From contig NZ_CP152412.1 in the NCBI RefSeq assembly GCF_038957035.1, positions 6,196,501 through 6,260,500 on the forward strand: a stretch of DNA of 64,000 bases, given 5' to 3'. The notes beneath the pieces were generated by a model. The model made no database searches. It saw nothing but the letters and a program-made list of their open reading frames with translations, and was not told the DNA's origin. Of this stretch, positions 18,643-27,254 are shown in pieces. The number at the start of each line of letters is the position of its first letter. The first letter of the stretch is position 1. Source of the DNA: Bradyrhizobium sp. B097 (GTDB lineage Bacteria; Pseudomonadota; Alphaproteobacteria; Rhizobiales; Xanthobacteraceae). A program made the translations under genes and the position numbers.

Positions 18643-19357
18643 GACGATCCCCGAGATAGGCAGAAATGACTTCTGGATTGCGGACGACCTCGGTCGGCTT
18701 GCCCTCGACCAGCACCTTGCCGAGATTGAGCACGATGGCGCGGTCGACCAGCGGCATCACGATTTCCATCACGTGCTCGACCATCAGCACGGTAACGCCG
18801 GTGGCCCGCACCTTGCGCACCAGTTCGACGCCAGTCTGTGCCTCGACCGGCGTCAGTCCGGTGAGAACTTCGTCGAGCAGCAGCAGCTTCGGTTCGGTGG
18901 CCAGCGCACGGGCGACTTCGAGCCGGCGCTTCTCCGACGGGACGAGATCGGCGGCAAGCTTGTCGGCGCGCGCCGCAAGTCCGCAGAACTCCAGGACCTC
19001 ATAGGCCTTCTGCCGCGCGATACGCATCTTGGTGTTGCGGATCAGCGCGCCGACAATGACGTTGTCGATCACGGTCATGGTCTCGAAGCTCTTGACCACC
19101 TGAAAGGTGCGCCCGACGCCGCGCTGGCAGCGCTCGGCCGCCGGCAGCTTTGTCACGTCCTCGCCGTCGAACATGATCGAGCCTTGGGTGGGCGGCAGCA
19201 CGCCCGCGATCAGATTGAACAGCGTCGATTTGCCGGCGCCGTTCGGCCCGATCAGGCCGACGATCTCGCCGCGGCCGACCGAGATCGAGACGTCGCTGTT
19301 GGCGACGAGGCCGCCGAAGCGCTGCCAGACGCCACGCGTTTCCAAGAGTGCCGTCAT
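18626..19357 (-). CDS. livG: ABC transporter ATP-binding protein LivG
   Basis: A 243-residue ATPase. Walker A is GPNGAGKST (40-48) and Walker B LLLLDEVLTGL. The signature helix reads LVPSEKRRLEVARAL instead of LSGGQ; LivG proteins commonly deviate here, but this is a strong deviation. It starts at ATG 19357, overlapping the livM stop by 4 bases (ATGA); the frame is open upstream but without family resemblance. It works as a heterodimer with LivF. Confidence 0.92.
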   Translation of the reverse strand: MTALLETRGVWQRFGGLVANSDVSISVGRGEIVGLIGPNGAGKSTLFNLIAGVLPPTQGSIMFDGEDVTKLPAAERCQRGVGRTFQVVKSFETMTVIDNVIVGALIRNTKMRIARQKAYEVLEFCGLAARADKLAADLVPSEKRRLEVARALATEPKLLLLDEVLTGLTPVEAQTGVELVRKVRATGVTVLMVEHVMEIVMPLVDRAIVLNLGKVLVEGKPTEVVRNPEVISAYLGDRHAVGA

Positions 19358-20340
19358 CGCGCGGCCTCCTTGCGCCCGGAGAGCATGCCGAACACGCTGA
19401 CGAGCCCCTTCGGCAGTGCCAGCGAGATCGCGACGATCAGCGCGCCATAGACGATCAGGTCGACGCCGCGGCCGGACCCGCCGACAAAGGACCGCGTCAG
19501 CTCGGTGAGCGGGATCAGGATCACGGCGCCGAGCACCGGCCCCCACAGCGTGCCGATGCCCCCGAGCACCGCGGGCAGCGCCATCAACAGTGAGAACTGA
19601 AAGCCCATCACGCTCTCAGGATCGATATAGGAGACGAACTGGGCGTAGAAGCTGCCGCCGACGGCGACGAGGAAGGCGGAGACCGCCGCCGCGCCCATCT
19701 TGGAATTGAACACGACGACGCCGAGGCTTTCGGCCGCATCCGGATTGTCCTTCACCGCGCGCCACCAATAGCCCCATTTGGAATCTTCCAGCCACCAGGT
19801 GACGAGCCAGGCGATGCAGGCCAGCGCCAGCGCGAAATAGAAGTACGGCAGCTTGGAGCGGGTGAACTGGAATTTCAGCCAGCTGTCGCCGCGCACCGGG
19901 ATATCGATGCCGAGGGCCGCGCCCGCCCAATCCCAGTTCTGGATCAAGAGCAGCGCGATCTCGGCGATCACGATGGTCGCGATCACGAAATAATGCCCGC
20001 GCAGGCGGAAGCAGGGATAGCCGAGCGCCATCGCGATCACGGCGGAGATCGCCCCGCCCGCCAGCATGCCGAACCACGGCAGCACGCCGAACTTGGTGAA
20101 CAGCAGCGCGGTGGTGTAGGCCCCGAGCCCGAAATACAGCGCATGGCCGAGCGAGATCTGTCCGCAATAACCGGACAGGATGTTCCAGCTCTGCGACAGC
20201 GCGGCATACATCAGGGTCAAGACCATGATGTTCTGGACATAGACGTCCTTGACGAACAGCGGCACCAGCGCTGCGATCACCGCAAGGCAGGCCGCCACGA
20301 TCAGGTCACGCCTGCGGCGTTGGGCGAAGTGGGTGTCCAT
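19354..20340 (-). CDS. livM: ABC transporter permease LivM
   Basis: A 328-residue integral membrane protein with about nine hydrophobic segments. The LivM hallmark LSGYCGQISLGHALYFGLGA (about residues 57-76) is present. The ATG at 20340 overlaps the livH stop by one base (TGATG). An additional in-frame GTG just upstream is less likely. The C-terminus ends with LPKGLVSVFG followed by a short basic tail, as usual in LivM. Confidence 0.92.
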   Translation of the reverse strand: MDTHFAQRRRRDLIVAACLAVIAALVPLFVKDVYVQNIMVLTLMYAALSQSWNILSGYCGQISLGHALYFGLGAYTTALLFTKFGVLPWFGMLAGGAISAVIAMALGYPCFRLRGHYFVIATIVIAEIALLLIQNWDWAGAALGIDIPVRGDSWLKFQFTRSKLPYFYFALALACIAWLVTWWLEDSKWGYWWRAVKDNPDAAESLGVVVFNSKMGAAAVSAFLVAVGGSFYAQFVSYIDPESVMGFQFSLLMALPAVLGGIGTLWGPVLGAVILIPLTELTRSFVGGSGRGVDLIVYGALIVAISLALPKGLVSVFGMLSGRKEAAR

Positions 20341-21218
20341 CACATCGATCCGAACAGGCCACGCGGGCGGATGAAGACGACCAGGAGATAGACGGCGTAG
20401 ATGCCGACCGATTTCAGCGACGGCGGCAGGATCATCGCGGTGGTCGCCTCCACCAGGCCGACGATGATGCCGCCGGCAAAGGCGCCGAACACGCTGCCGA
20501 AGCCGCCGAGCGCCACGGTGACGTAGGCGATCAGCGCAAACGACGCGCCGACGTCGGGATAGATATAGAAGAAGATCGCCATGATGGCGCCGGCAAGTCC
20601 GACCAGCGCCGCACCAAGGCCCCAGCCGAGCGCGAACACCCGGTTCTTGTCGATGCCGACCAGCGCCACCGCGCCGGCGTCCTCGCGGGTCGCCTCGAGC
20701 GCACGGCCGAAATCGGTGCGATTGATGAAGAAGTAGAGCGCGACGAAGGCCGCGATCGACAGCATCGCGCCGATCAGCTGCGGCTCCGGCAGATAGATGC
20801 CGGCGATCGAGATCGTCTTGCCGCCGACCCAGGAGTTGGTGACGCTGCGGTAGTCCGGCGTGAAGAAGAACTGGGCGAGGCCCCGCATCACGATCGCAAG
20901 GCCGAAGGTGGAGAAGATCTGCACCATGCCGGCATTGGCCTTGGCGCGCATCGCGAAGCGAACCACCAACAGGTAGACCACCGCGCCGAACACGAACAAT
21001 GCCGCGGCGACCAGCGGCGCCGCGAGCAAGGGATCGATCGCGAAGAACGCGAACAGGAAGAAGGTCACGTACATCGCGATCATCAGAAATTCGCCGTGCG
21101 CGAAATTCACGACGTCCATCAATCCGAAGATCAATGCGAGGCCGGCGGCGATCAGTCCGTAGAGCAGCCCCATCAGGAGGCCGCTCGCCAAACTCTGGAT
21201 AATGGTCTCGGCTGTCAC
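20340..21218 (-). CDS. livH: ABC transporter permease LivH
   Basis: A 292-residue permease: N-terminal LASGLLMGLLYGLIAAGLAL, then the family motif IFGLMDVVNFAHGEFLMIAM (about 33-52) and a C-terminal hydrophobic segment ending in RPRGLFG. The GTG at 21218 is chosen because homology begins directly after it (TAETIIQSLASG); the upstream in-frame sequence is not LivH-like and runs into the repeat. It is separated from the upstream binding-protein gene by 177 bases that contain a large palindromic repeat. Confidence 0.92.
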   Translation of the reverse strand: MTAETIIQSLASGLLMGLLYGLIAAGLALIFGLMDVVNFAHGEFLMIAMYVTFFLFAFFAIDPLLAAPLVAAALFVFGAVVYLLVVRFAMRAKANAGMVQIFSTFGLAIVMRGLAQFFFTPDYRSVTNSWVGGKTISIAGIYLPEPQLIGAMLSIAAFVALYFFINRTDFGRALEATREDAGAVALVGIDKNRVFALGWGLGAALVGLAGAIMAIFFYIYPDVGASFALIAYVTVALGGFGSVFGAFAGGIIVGLVEATTAMILPPSLKSVGIYAVYLLVVFIRPRGLFGSM

Positions 21219-21248
21219 CGCTGCGCCCCAGTCAACATGTGTCTCCAA

Positions 21249-21375
21249 CGTCGTCCTGGCGAAGGCCAGGCCCCATAACCACAGATGCCTCGGTGGGAGG
21301 ACCAACAACCAATCATCGCAAAACGCCTGCCTGTGGTAATGGGTCCCGGGTCGCGCTTCGCTCGCCCGGGACGAC
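21249..21375. repeat. Palindromic intergenic repeat, family F (copy 1), inside the liv operon
   Basis: Left arm CGTCGTCCTGGCGAAGGCC plus CCCCATAACCACAG; right arm CTGTGGTAATGGGTCCCGGG plus CCCGGGACGAC. Copies 2 and 3 are at 26910-27039 and 27095-27234. It lies between the solute-binding-protein gene and livH on the same strand, a position like the REP elements between malE and malF in E. coli, where it could let the binding protein be made in excess. Confidence 0.85.
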
Positions 21376-21395
21376 GTAGGGACGCGTCCGAACGA

Positions 21396-22643
21396 TCAGC
21401 TGTTCATCGGCCAGATCGCCTCGGAGACGGCGGCCTGTTCCGGGAAGATCGTCACGAAGTTCTTCGCGGTATATTGCAGCAGCACCGGATCGGCGAAGTT
21501 GTTCTGCCCCATCTCGTCGAACTTGACGCGCCGCCACGGCATGATGGTCACGTCGCCCGGCATGTCGGTGGCGACCAGCGCCTCGCGGATCTTCTCGCCG
21601 TCGGTCGACTTGGCGCGGTTGATGGCGTCGGCCATCACGATCAGGCCCATGAACTGGCGCGACGAGTAGTCGTTGAAGTCCTTGCCCGACTTTGCGCGGT
21701 ACATCTCGTTGATCAGGCCGACCATCGGCCGCTTCTGCGCCAGGTCGAGCGAGAAGCTTCCGCGCGAGATCACGCCCTCGAGCTTGTCGCCGACCGCGTC
21801 ATAGGTCGCCTTCTCCGAGAAGCCGGCATCCTGCGCCATGATGTTCTTCGGCTTGTAGCCGAGCTCGGCCATAGTCTTGACCAGCAGGATCGAGTCGGTG
21901 GTGTAGCTCGACGGCATCAGCACGTCGGCATTCGCGGCCTTGAGCTGCTGCACCTCGGCGGTCAGCGACGGCGAGTTGGCGCGGTACTTGATGTCGGCCA
22001 CGATCTTGTAGCCGCGCTCGCCGGCGAGCTTGGTCTGGGCGTTCGCCGAATCGGTGCCGAAGATGGTGTCCTCGTGGAACAGCGCCAGCGTCTCGATCTT
22101 CTGGCCCTTCTTCTTCATCGCATCGAAGAAGTCGAACATCGCGGCCGAGAACATCTCGTCATGCGGCGAGGCGCGGAAATAGTATTTCAGGCCGCGGCGA
22201 TGCAGGCTCGGCGAGGAATTGTCGGCCGAGATGAACGGAACGCCGTAGCGCTCGCAGGTCTGGCTGACGGTGACGGCAACCGCGCTCTGATAGGTGCCGA
22301 CCACGGCGCAGACCTTCTCCTGGGTGATCAGCCGCTCGGTCTCGGCGCGGCCCTTCTGCGGATCGGCCTGGTGGTCGGCGAACACGAGGCGGACCTTGGC
22401 GCCGCCGAGGCCGGACAGGCCTTCGCCCTTGGCGAGCGGCAGCGCGAAATCATAGTTCTTGTTGATGATCTCGGCCGCGGTATTGAAGGCATGCTGCGCG
22501 TCGACGCCGATCGCGGCGCTGGAGCCGGACAGCGGATAGATCACGCCGATTGCAACTTCGCTTGTCTGCGCGCGCGCAGCCATCGGACCGAGCGCAGCGG
22601 CGGCAGTGGCACCCAGCAACACGTTACGGCGAGAGATCGTCAT
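21396..22643 (-). CDS. ABC transporter substrate-binding protein (Leu/Ile/Val-type, Tat-exported)
   Basis: A 415-residue periplasmic binding protein. The signal peptide MTISRRNVLLGATAAAALG has twin arginines in a Tat-type motif (RRNVLL) and a likely cut after AARA (about residue 25). The mature protein begins EVAIGVIYPLSGSSAAIG, the usual start of type I periplasmic binding folds of the LivJ family, with later GTYQSAVAVTVSQ and the hinge-region HEDTIFGTDSA. AAGGGG lies 7 bases before the ATG. Tat export means it is folded before crossing the membrane. The ligand is unknown. Confidence 0.9.
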   Translation of the reverse strand: MTISRRNVLLGATAAAALGPMAARAQTSEVAIGVIYPLSGSSAAIGVDAQHAFNTAAEIINKNYDFALPLAKGEGLSGLGGAKVRLVFADHQADPQKGRAETERLITQEKVCAVVGTYQSAVAVTVSQTCERYGVPFISADNSSPSLHRRGLKYYFRASPHDEMFSAAMFDFFDAMKKKGQKIETLALFHEDTIFGTDSANAQTKLAGERGYKIVADIKYRANSPSLTAEVQQLKAANADVLMPSSYTTDSILLVKTMAELGYKPKNIMAQDAGFSEKATYDAVGDKLEGVISRGSFSLDLAQKRPMVGLINEMYRAKSGKDFNDYSSRQFMGLIVMADAINRAKSTDGEKIREALVATDMPGDVTIMPWRRVKFDEMGQNNFADPVLLQYTAKNFVTIFPEQAAVSEAIWPMNS

Positions 22644-22730
22644 CGAAATTCCCCTTAGGTCAGCTTGTTATTATCGATGTGATGCTTGTAGCGCGCAGTA
22701 AAGCCTCAATGAATTGCACGAATTGCCTAT

Positions 22731-23549
22731 TCAGAGCACAGCCAGCTGCTTGTTCCTGAGATCGGTCACCAGCATCAGGCCCGGCGAATGCGTGATCGCG
22801 AACGGCAGCTTCGCACTTGCGATCACCGATTGCGGCGTCACGCCACAGGCCCAGAACACCGGGATCTCGTCATCGGCCACCGGCACCGCGTCGCCATAGT
22901 CGGGCTTGGCGATGTCCTTGATGCCGATCGCATGCGGGTGGCCGAGATGGACCGGTGCGCCATGCACCGACGGAAAGCGCGAAGTGATCTGCACCGCGCG
23001 GATCGCATCCGCCGGCTTGAACGGGCGCATCGACACCACCATCGGTCCCGCGAACGGCCCCGACGGCTGGCAGGCGATGTTGGTCCGGTACATTGGCACA
23101 CGCAGGTTGCGTTCGATGTGACGGATCGGCAGCCCGTCCTCCAGCAGCGCCTCCTCGAACGAATAGGAGCAGCCGAGCACGAAGGTGACGAGATCGTCGC
23201 GCCAATATTTGGTGATGTCGGTCGGCTCGTCCGCCACCTCGCCGTCGCGCCAGACCCGGTAGCGCGGCACGTCGGTGCGGATGTCGAGGTCGAGACCGAG
23301 CGCGGGAATCTGGGGATCGCCCACATCCGACATGCCGATGATCGGGCACGGTTTGGGATTGAGCTGGCAGAACCGGTGGAAGGCGCCGGCGAGCTTCTCC
23401 GGCAGGATCGCCAGATTGCCCTGGACGAAACCGTTGGCGAGCCCGGCCGTGGTGGCTGAAGCCATGCCGTTGCGGCTGGCGCGCCGCGCTTCGACGCTCG
23501 CCAGCACCGGTTCCCCCTGAGATCGCTGCACTGCCGCAAAAACAGTCAT
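22731..23549 (-). CDS. DUF1445 / D-glutamate cyclase-like (putative hydro-lyase) protein
   Basis: A 272-residue member of the PF07286 family (UPF0317). Diagnostic segments are [11 protein letters not shown] (about 40-50), [35 protein letters not shown] (about 135-152), [23 protein letters not shown] and [11 protein letters not shown] with Cys about 241. The animal homologue acts as D-glutamate cyclase (D-glutamate to 5-oxo-D-proline); bacterial members are often beside 5-oxoproline or amide-hydrolysis genes. The ATG at 23549 has AGGAG 6 bases upstream. It begins the liv operon and is divergent from lysR, so it probably acts on the imported compound or its product. Confidence 0.85.
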   Translation of the reverse strand: MTVFAAVQRSQGEPVLASVEARRASRNGMASATTAGLANGFVQGNLAILPEKLAGAFHRFCQLNPKPCPIIGMSDVGDPQIPALGLDLDIRTDVPRYRVWRDGEVADEPTDITKYWRDDLVTFVLGCSYSFEEALLEDGLPIRHIERNLRVPMYRTNIACQPSGPFAGPMVVSMRPFKPADAIRAVQITSRFPSVHGAPVHLGHPHAIGIKDIAKPDYGDAVPVADDEIPVFWACGVTPQSVIASAKLPFAITHSPGLMLVTDLRNKQLAVL

Positions 23550-23630
23550 GGGATTCTCCTGCCCATAATCTCGACAAGGACAAACCAACACCAAGCGTGA
23601 TATAATGTCTAATCGTCCTTTCTAATCAAA

Positions 23631-23653
23631 ATCGATAAATTGGATTTATCGAT
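23631..23653. promoter_or_regulatory. Perfect palindrome, candidate LysR operator
   Basis: ATCGATAAAT and its exact complement ATTTATCGAT are separated by three bases. The site lies 16 bases upstream of the lysR start and within the divergent lysR/DUF1445 promoter region. It contains the T-N11-A spacing usual for LysR-type regulators and is AT-rich against a G+C-rich background. TCTAATC also occurs twice just upstream (23608-23614 and 23621-23627). Confidence 0.7.
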
Positions 23654-23669
23654 CGGGGATATGCTTCCA

Positions 23670-24587
23670 ATGACGGACTTCCGCTCGATCGAAACGTTCC
23701 TCTGGGTCGTCAAGCTCGGCAGCTTCCGCGGCGCCGCCCAGCGGCTCAACACCACCCAGCCGGCGATCTCGCAGCGCATCGCCCAGCTCGAGCGCGAGAT
23801 GGGCGTCAAGCTGTTGAACAGGGATCACCGGGTGGCCTCGCCGACGCCGAGCGGACGGCTGATGATGACCTACGCCGAGAAGCTGATCGGCCTGCGCTCG
23901 GAGATGATGGCGGAGGTCGGCGACCGTTCGGCGATGCGCGGCGCGCTGCGGCTCGGTGTCGCGGAGACCATCGTGCACACCTGGCTGCCGCGGCTGGTCA
24001 AAAGCGTCAACGAGATCTACCCGAACCTGTCGCTGGAGATCGAGGTCGACATCACGCCGAACCTGACCCCGCGGCTGCTGGCGCAGGAGATCGAGCTCGC
24101 CTTCGTGCTCGGACCGGTCTCGGCGTCCGGCGCGCACAATCATGTGCTGTGCGATTACCCGATCGGTTTCCTGGCGAGCCCGTCGCTCGGCCTCGGCTCC
24201 GGCCCGGTGGCGCGGCGGGATCTGGCGCGGTTTCCGATCATCACATTTCCGCGCAAGACCCAGCCCTATGAGACCGTGCGCGCGCTGTTCAACGCCCCCG
24301 ACCTGCCGCCGATCCGGCTGCACGCCTCGACGTCGCTCGCGACCGTGATCCACATGGCCAATGAAGGCCTTGGCATTGCAGTGATTCCGTCGGCGATCGT
24401 CGAGAACGAGCTGGCCGACGGCCGGTTGCAACTGCTCGATACCGACCTCAAGCTGCCGCCCCTCACCTTTACCGCGAGCTGGCTCGCCTCCCCCGATGCG
24501 GTCGCCATCGAGCGCGTCGCCCATCTCGCCAGGCAGATCGCGCAGGCGAGCGTGGCGGTTGACGCGATGGAAGCGGCGCGCCATTGA
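23670..24587 (+). CDS. LysR-family transcriptional regulator
   Basis: A 305-residue LysR protein with N-terminal helix-turn-helix (about residues 4-60: SFRGAAQRLNTTQPAISQRI then LEREMGVKLLNR) and a two-lobed effector-binding domain (LRLGVAETIVHTWLPRLV onwards). The ATG at 23670 is chosen because GGGGA lies 10 bases upstream; a TTG at 23640 would sit inside the palindromic operator, and an ATG at 23661 is too close to the ribosome-binding site. It is divergent from the DUF1445-liv operon and co-directional with the M20 hydrolase and dehydrogenase, and so probably controls both. Confidence 0.93.
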   Translation: MTDFRSIETFLWVVKLGSFRGAAQRLNTTQPAISQRIAQLEREMGVKLLNRDHRVASPTPSGRLMMTYAEKLIGLRSEMMAEVGDRSAMRGALRLGVAETIVHTWLPRLVKSVNEIYPNLSLEIEVDITPNLTPRLLAQEIELAFVLGPVSASGAHNHVLCDYPIGFLASPSLGLGSGPVARRDLARFPIITFPRKTQPYETVRALFNAPDLPPIRLHASTSLATVIHMANEGLGIAVIPSAIVENELADGRLQLLDTDLKLPPLTFTASWLASPDAVAIERVAHLARQIAQASVAVDAMEAARH

Positions 24588-24607
24588 ACGAGTGCCGGAT
24601 AATCAAA

Positions 24608-24689
24608 CGTCATTCCGGGGTGGCTCGAAGAGCCGAACCCGGAATCTCGAGATTCCGGGTTCGATGCTGACGCATCGCCCCGGAAAGAC
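24608..24689. repeat. Palindromic intergenic repeat, family E (copy 1)
   Basis: CGTCATTCCGGGGTGGC and GCCCCGGAAAGAC at the ends enclose an inner hairpin AACCCGGAATCTCGAGATTC CGGGTT. A shorter copy lies at 52937-52978 in the paa operon. It fills the gap between lysR and the M20 hydrolase. Confidence 0.8.
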
Positions 24690-24709
24690 AGCTGAAATGG
24701 ACTGACGAC

Positions 24710-25960
24710 ATGAGCCGAGCCGCCACCAACCTGCAGATCGATTCCGCCCGCCTCTGGGGCACCATCCACGAAACCGCGCAGTTCGGTGCAACGCCAAAAG
24801 GCGGCGTGCGGCGGCTGACCCTCAGTGCCGAGGACAAGCAGGTGCGCGACTGGTTTCGCAAGGCGTGCGAGAACGCCGGCCTCGAGGTGCAGGTCGATGC
24901 GCTCGGCTCGATGTTCGGCTTGCGGAAAGGACGGGACATGTCGAAGCAGCCGATCGGCGTCGGCTCGCATCTCGACACCCAGCCGACCGGCGGCAAGTAT
25001 GACGGCATCCTCGGCACGCTGGCCGCGCTCGAGATGGTGCGCACGCTCAACGATGCCGGCATCGAGACCGAGCTGCCGATCTGCATCTGCAACTGGACCA
25101 ACGAGGAAGGCTCGCGCTTTGCGCCGGCGATGATGGCCTCGGCCGCTTACGTCGGCGATTTCACCACCGACGACATTCTGTCGCGCAAGGACGCCGAGGG
25201 CGTCACGGTGGCACAGGCTCTGGACTCGATCGGCTATCGCGGCGATGCCCCGGTCGGCCGCCAGAAGTTCACCAGCTTCGTCGAGCTGCATATCGAACAG
25301 GGCCCGATCCTGGAGGCCGAGGGCAAGACCATCGGCGTGGTCGATTCCGGCCAGGGCGTGTTGTGGTACGACGGCAAGATCACGGGCTTCGAGAGCCATG
25401 CCGGCTCGACCCCGATGCCGCTACGTCGTGATGCGCTGGCGACGCTGTCGGAGATCGTGCTGGCGATGGAAAGCATCGCCAGGAAGCACGGCCCGAAGGC
25501 GGTCGGCACCATCGGCGAGGCGGTGATCGCAGCGCCCTCGCGCAACGTCATCCCCGGCGAGATCGCCTTCACGGTGGACTGCCGCAGCGCCGATGCAGGG
25601 ATCATGGACGCGCTGGATCGCGATCTCCGTGCTGCGGTCACCGAGATTGCCGCGCGGCGCAAGGTCGAGGTTCAGCTCGACCTCGTCTGGCGCAAGGCGC
25701 CGACGCATTTCGATCCGAAACTGGTCGACGCGGTGGAGAACGCGGCCCAGCAGCTCGGTTATTCGCACCGCCGCATCACCTCCGGCGCCGGCCACGACGC
25801 CTGCAACCTCAACACGGTGATGCCGGCGGCGATGGTGTTCGTGCCCTGCAAGGACGGCATCAGCCATAACGAGCTGGAAGACGCCACGCAGACCGACTGC
25901 GCCGCCGGCGCCAACGTCCTGATGCATACGGTGCTGGCGCTCGCCGGCGTCGCATCCTGA
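24710..25960 (+). CDS. M20 Zn-dependent amidohydrolase (N-carbamoyl-L-amino acid hydrolase / allantoate amidohydrolase type)
   Basis: A 416-residue binuclear metallohydrolase of the hydantoinase/carbamoylase family. Metal ligands are seen in GSHLDTQPTGGKYDG (His87, Asp98), NEEGSRF (Glu132/133), ELHIEQGP (His near 195) and the C-terminal SGAGHDA. Such enzymes cleave N-carbamoyl amino acids, allantoate or ureido acids with release of ammonia and CO2 or of an amino acid. The gene follows lysR and precedes a 2-hydroxyacid dehydrogenase; together with the divergent DUF1445 and Liv genes it suggests use of an N-substituted or cyclic amino-acid derivative. The exact substrate cannot be assigned. Confidence 0.88.
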   Translation: MSRAATNLQIDSARLWGTIHETAQFGATPKGGVRRLTLSAEDKQVRDWFRKACENAGLEVQVDALGSMFGLRKGRDMSKQPIGVGSHLDTQPTGGKYDGILGTLAALEMVRTLNDAGIETELPICICNWTNEEGSRFAPAMMASAAYVGDFTTDDILSRKDAEGVTVAQALDSIGYRGDAPVGRQKFTSFVELHIEQGPILEAEGKTIGVVDSGQGVLWYDGKITGFESHAGSTPMPLRRDALATLSEIVLAMESIARKHGPKAVGTIGEAVIAAPSRNVIPGEIAFTVDCRSADAGIMDALDRDLRAAVTEIAARRKVEVQLDLVWRKAPTHFDPKLVDAVENAAQQLGYSHRRITSGAGHDACNLNTVMPAAMVFVPCKDGISHNELEDATQTDCAAGANVLMHTVLALAGVAS

Positions 25961-25990
25961 TCATCCCTTCTTCCTTCGATGGAGGCTTTC

Positions 25991-26902
25991 GTGCGCGCAG
26001 TGTTTGTCGACGCCAATGAATCGCTCGCTGTCATCACGGAGCGATTGGAGAAGTCAGGCGATCCCAAGATGCGGATCAACCGCAACCCGGACATCAAGTC
26101 CGAGGATTATCCGGCGGTGCTGGACGGCGCCGAGATCGCTGTGGTCGATCACACCGCGCTGCCGACCGACATTGCGAAGAAGTGCGCCGGCCTGAAGCAT
26201 GTCGTGTTCCTCGGCACCGGCGCGCGCAGCTACATGAACCCGGAAGAGCTCGCCGAGCTCGGCATCTCAGTGCATCTGATCAAGGGCTATGGCGACACCG
26301 CGGTCGCGGAATCCGCGATCGCGCTGATGTGGTCATCGGCGCGGGTGATCGCGCAGATGGACCGCGAGATGCGCGCCGGCAACTGGCTGCGCGAGGACGG
26401 CATGCAGCTCACCGGCAAGACGCTCGGCCTGGTCGGCTTCGGCGGCATCGCCGCCGAGGTCGCCCGCATCGCGCTCGGCAGCGGTATGAAGGTGATCGCC
26501 TGGAACCGGTCGCCCAAGAGCCATCCGGGCGTCGAATTCACCGAGCTCGACACCGTGCTGGCGAACAGCGACGTGGTCTCGCTCCATCTGCTCTTGAACG
26601 ACGAGACCCGCGGCCTGATCACGCGCGACAAGATCGCCAAGATGAAGAAGGGCGTGGTGCTGGTCAACACCGCGCGCGGCGCCATCATCGACGAGCAGGC
26701 GATGATCGACGCGCTCAACTCCGGCCACATCCGCCACGCCGGCCTCGACGTCTACAACATCGAGCCGCTGCCGAAGGATCACCCGCTCACGAAGATCCCG
26801 AACGTGACGCTGTCGGCGCATTCCGCCTTCCGCACGCCCGAGGCGAGCGAGAACCTGATCCACGCGGCATGGGAGCATTGCCGCAGAATCGTGGAGGGGT
26901 AA
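25991..26902 (+). CDS. D-isomer-specific 2-hydroxyacid dehydrogenase family protein
   Basis: A 303-residue NAD(P)-dependent dehydrogenase. It shows the Rossmann motif LGLVGFGGIAAEVARIA, the catalytic Arg in VNTARGAIIDEQAM, the conserved Asp-Glu region GLDVYNIEPLP and the catalytic His in LSAHSAFRTPEA. The GTG at 25991 has a perfect GGAGG five bases upstream, which rules out the ATG at 25979, since that codon lies immediately before the GGAGG. It follows the M20 hydrolase by 30 bases. It may reduce or oxidise a 2-oxo acid made from the same substrate. Confidence 0.9.
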   Translation: MRAVFVDANESLAVITERLEKSGDPKMRINRNPDIKSEDYPAVLDGAEIAVVDHTALPTDIAKKCAGLKHVVFLGTGARSYMNPEELAELGISVHLIKGYGDTAVAESAIALMWSSARVIAQMDREMRAGNWLREDGMQLTGKTLGLVGFGGIAAEVARIALGSGMKVIAWNRSPKSHPGVEFTELDTVLANSDVVSLHLLLNDETRGLITRDKIAKMKKGVVLVNTARGAIIDEQAMIDALNSGHIRHAGLDVYNIEPLPKDHPLTKIPNVTLSAHSAFRTPEASENLIHAAWEHCRRIVEG

Positions 26903-26909
26903 TTTTCGC

Positions 26910-27039
26910 CGTCGTCCCGGCCAAGCGAAGCGCGAGCCGGGACCCATAACCACCGCTCCACATTGTCACGAAGGTTGGGCCACAGCGAGCCCAACAACAA
27001 GACCCTGTGGTTATGGGTCCCTGCTTTCGCAGGGACGAC
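26910..27039. repeat. Palindromic intergenic repeat, family F (copy 2)
   Basis: Begins CGTCGTCCCGGCCAAGCG, contains GGGACCCATAACCACCG, and ends TGTGGTTATGGGTCCCTGC plus GCAGGGACGAC. The ends and the internal ACCCATAACCA / TGGTTATGGGT segments are complementary. It starts 7 bases after the dehydrogenase stop codon. Confidence 0.85.
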
Positions 27040-27094
27040 AGTGATCGTAGGATGGCTAACCACCCTACATAGACTGCGAAGCAATAATTATCGA

Positions 27095-27234
27095 CGTCGT
27101 CCTGGACAAGCGAGCGTAGCGAGCGCGATCTAGGACCCATTACCACCGGCCTATGTCATCGCGCAGGGCGGTGGTCAGATCGATCAAGCCAACAAGCACT
27201 CGGGGTAATGGGTCCTGGCTTTCGCCAGGACGAC
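27095..27234. repeat. Palindromic intergenic repeat, family F (copy 3)
   Basis: Begins CGTCGTCCTGGACAAGCG, with GGACCCATTACCACCG inside, and ends GGGGTAATGGGTCCTGG plus CCAGGACGAC. It is arranged head-to-tail with copy 2 across a 55-base spacer. Together the two fill the gap of about 350 bases (26903-27254) between the convergent dehydrogenase genes; nothing else was seen there. Confidence 0.85.
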
Positions 27235-27254
27235 CCCGTGACTGACAGCGCAGC

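Noticed and set aside
23640..23669. Upstream TTG start for the LysR gene
   Set aside because: The codon lies inside a perfect palindrome and has no ribosome-binding site; the ATG at 23670 has GGGGA at good distance.
26903..27254. CRISPR-like array, because of repeated units
   Set aside because: The two units are 130-140 bp full-length palindromes in tandem with one spacer, matching other single intergenic copies; no short regular repeats or cas genes.
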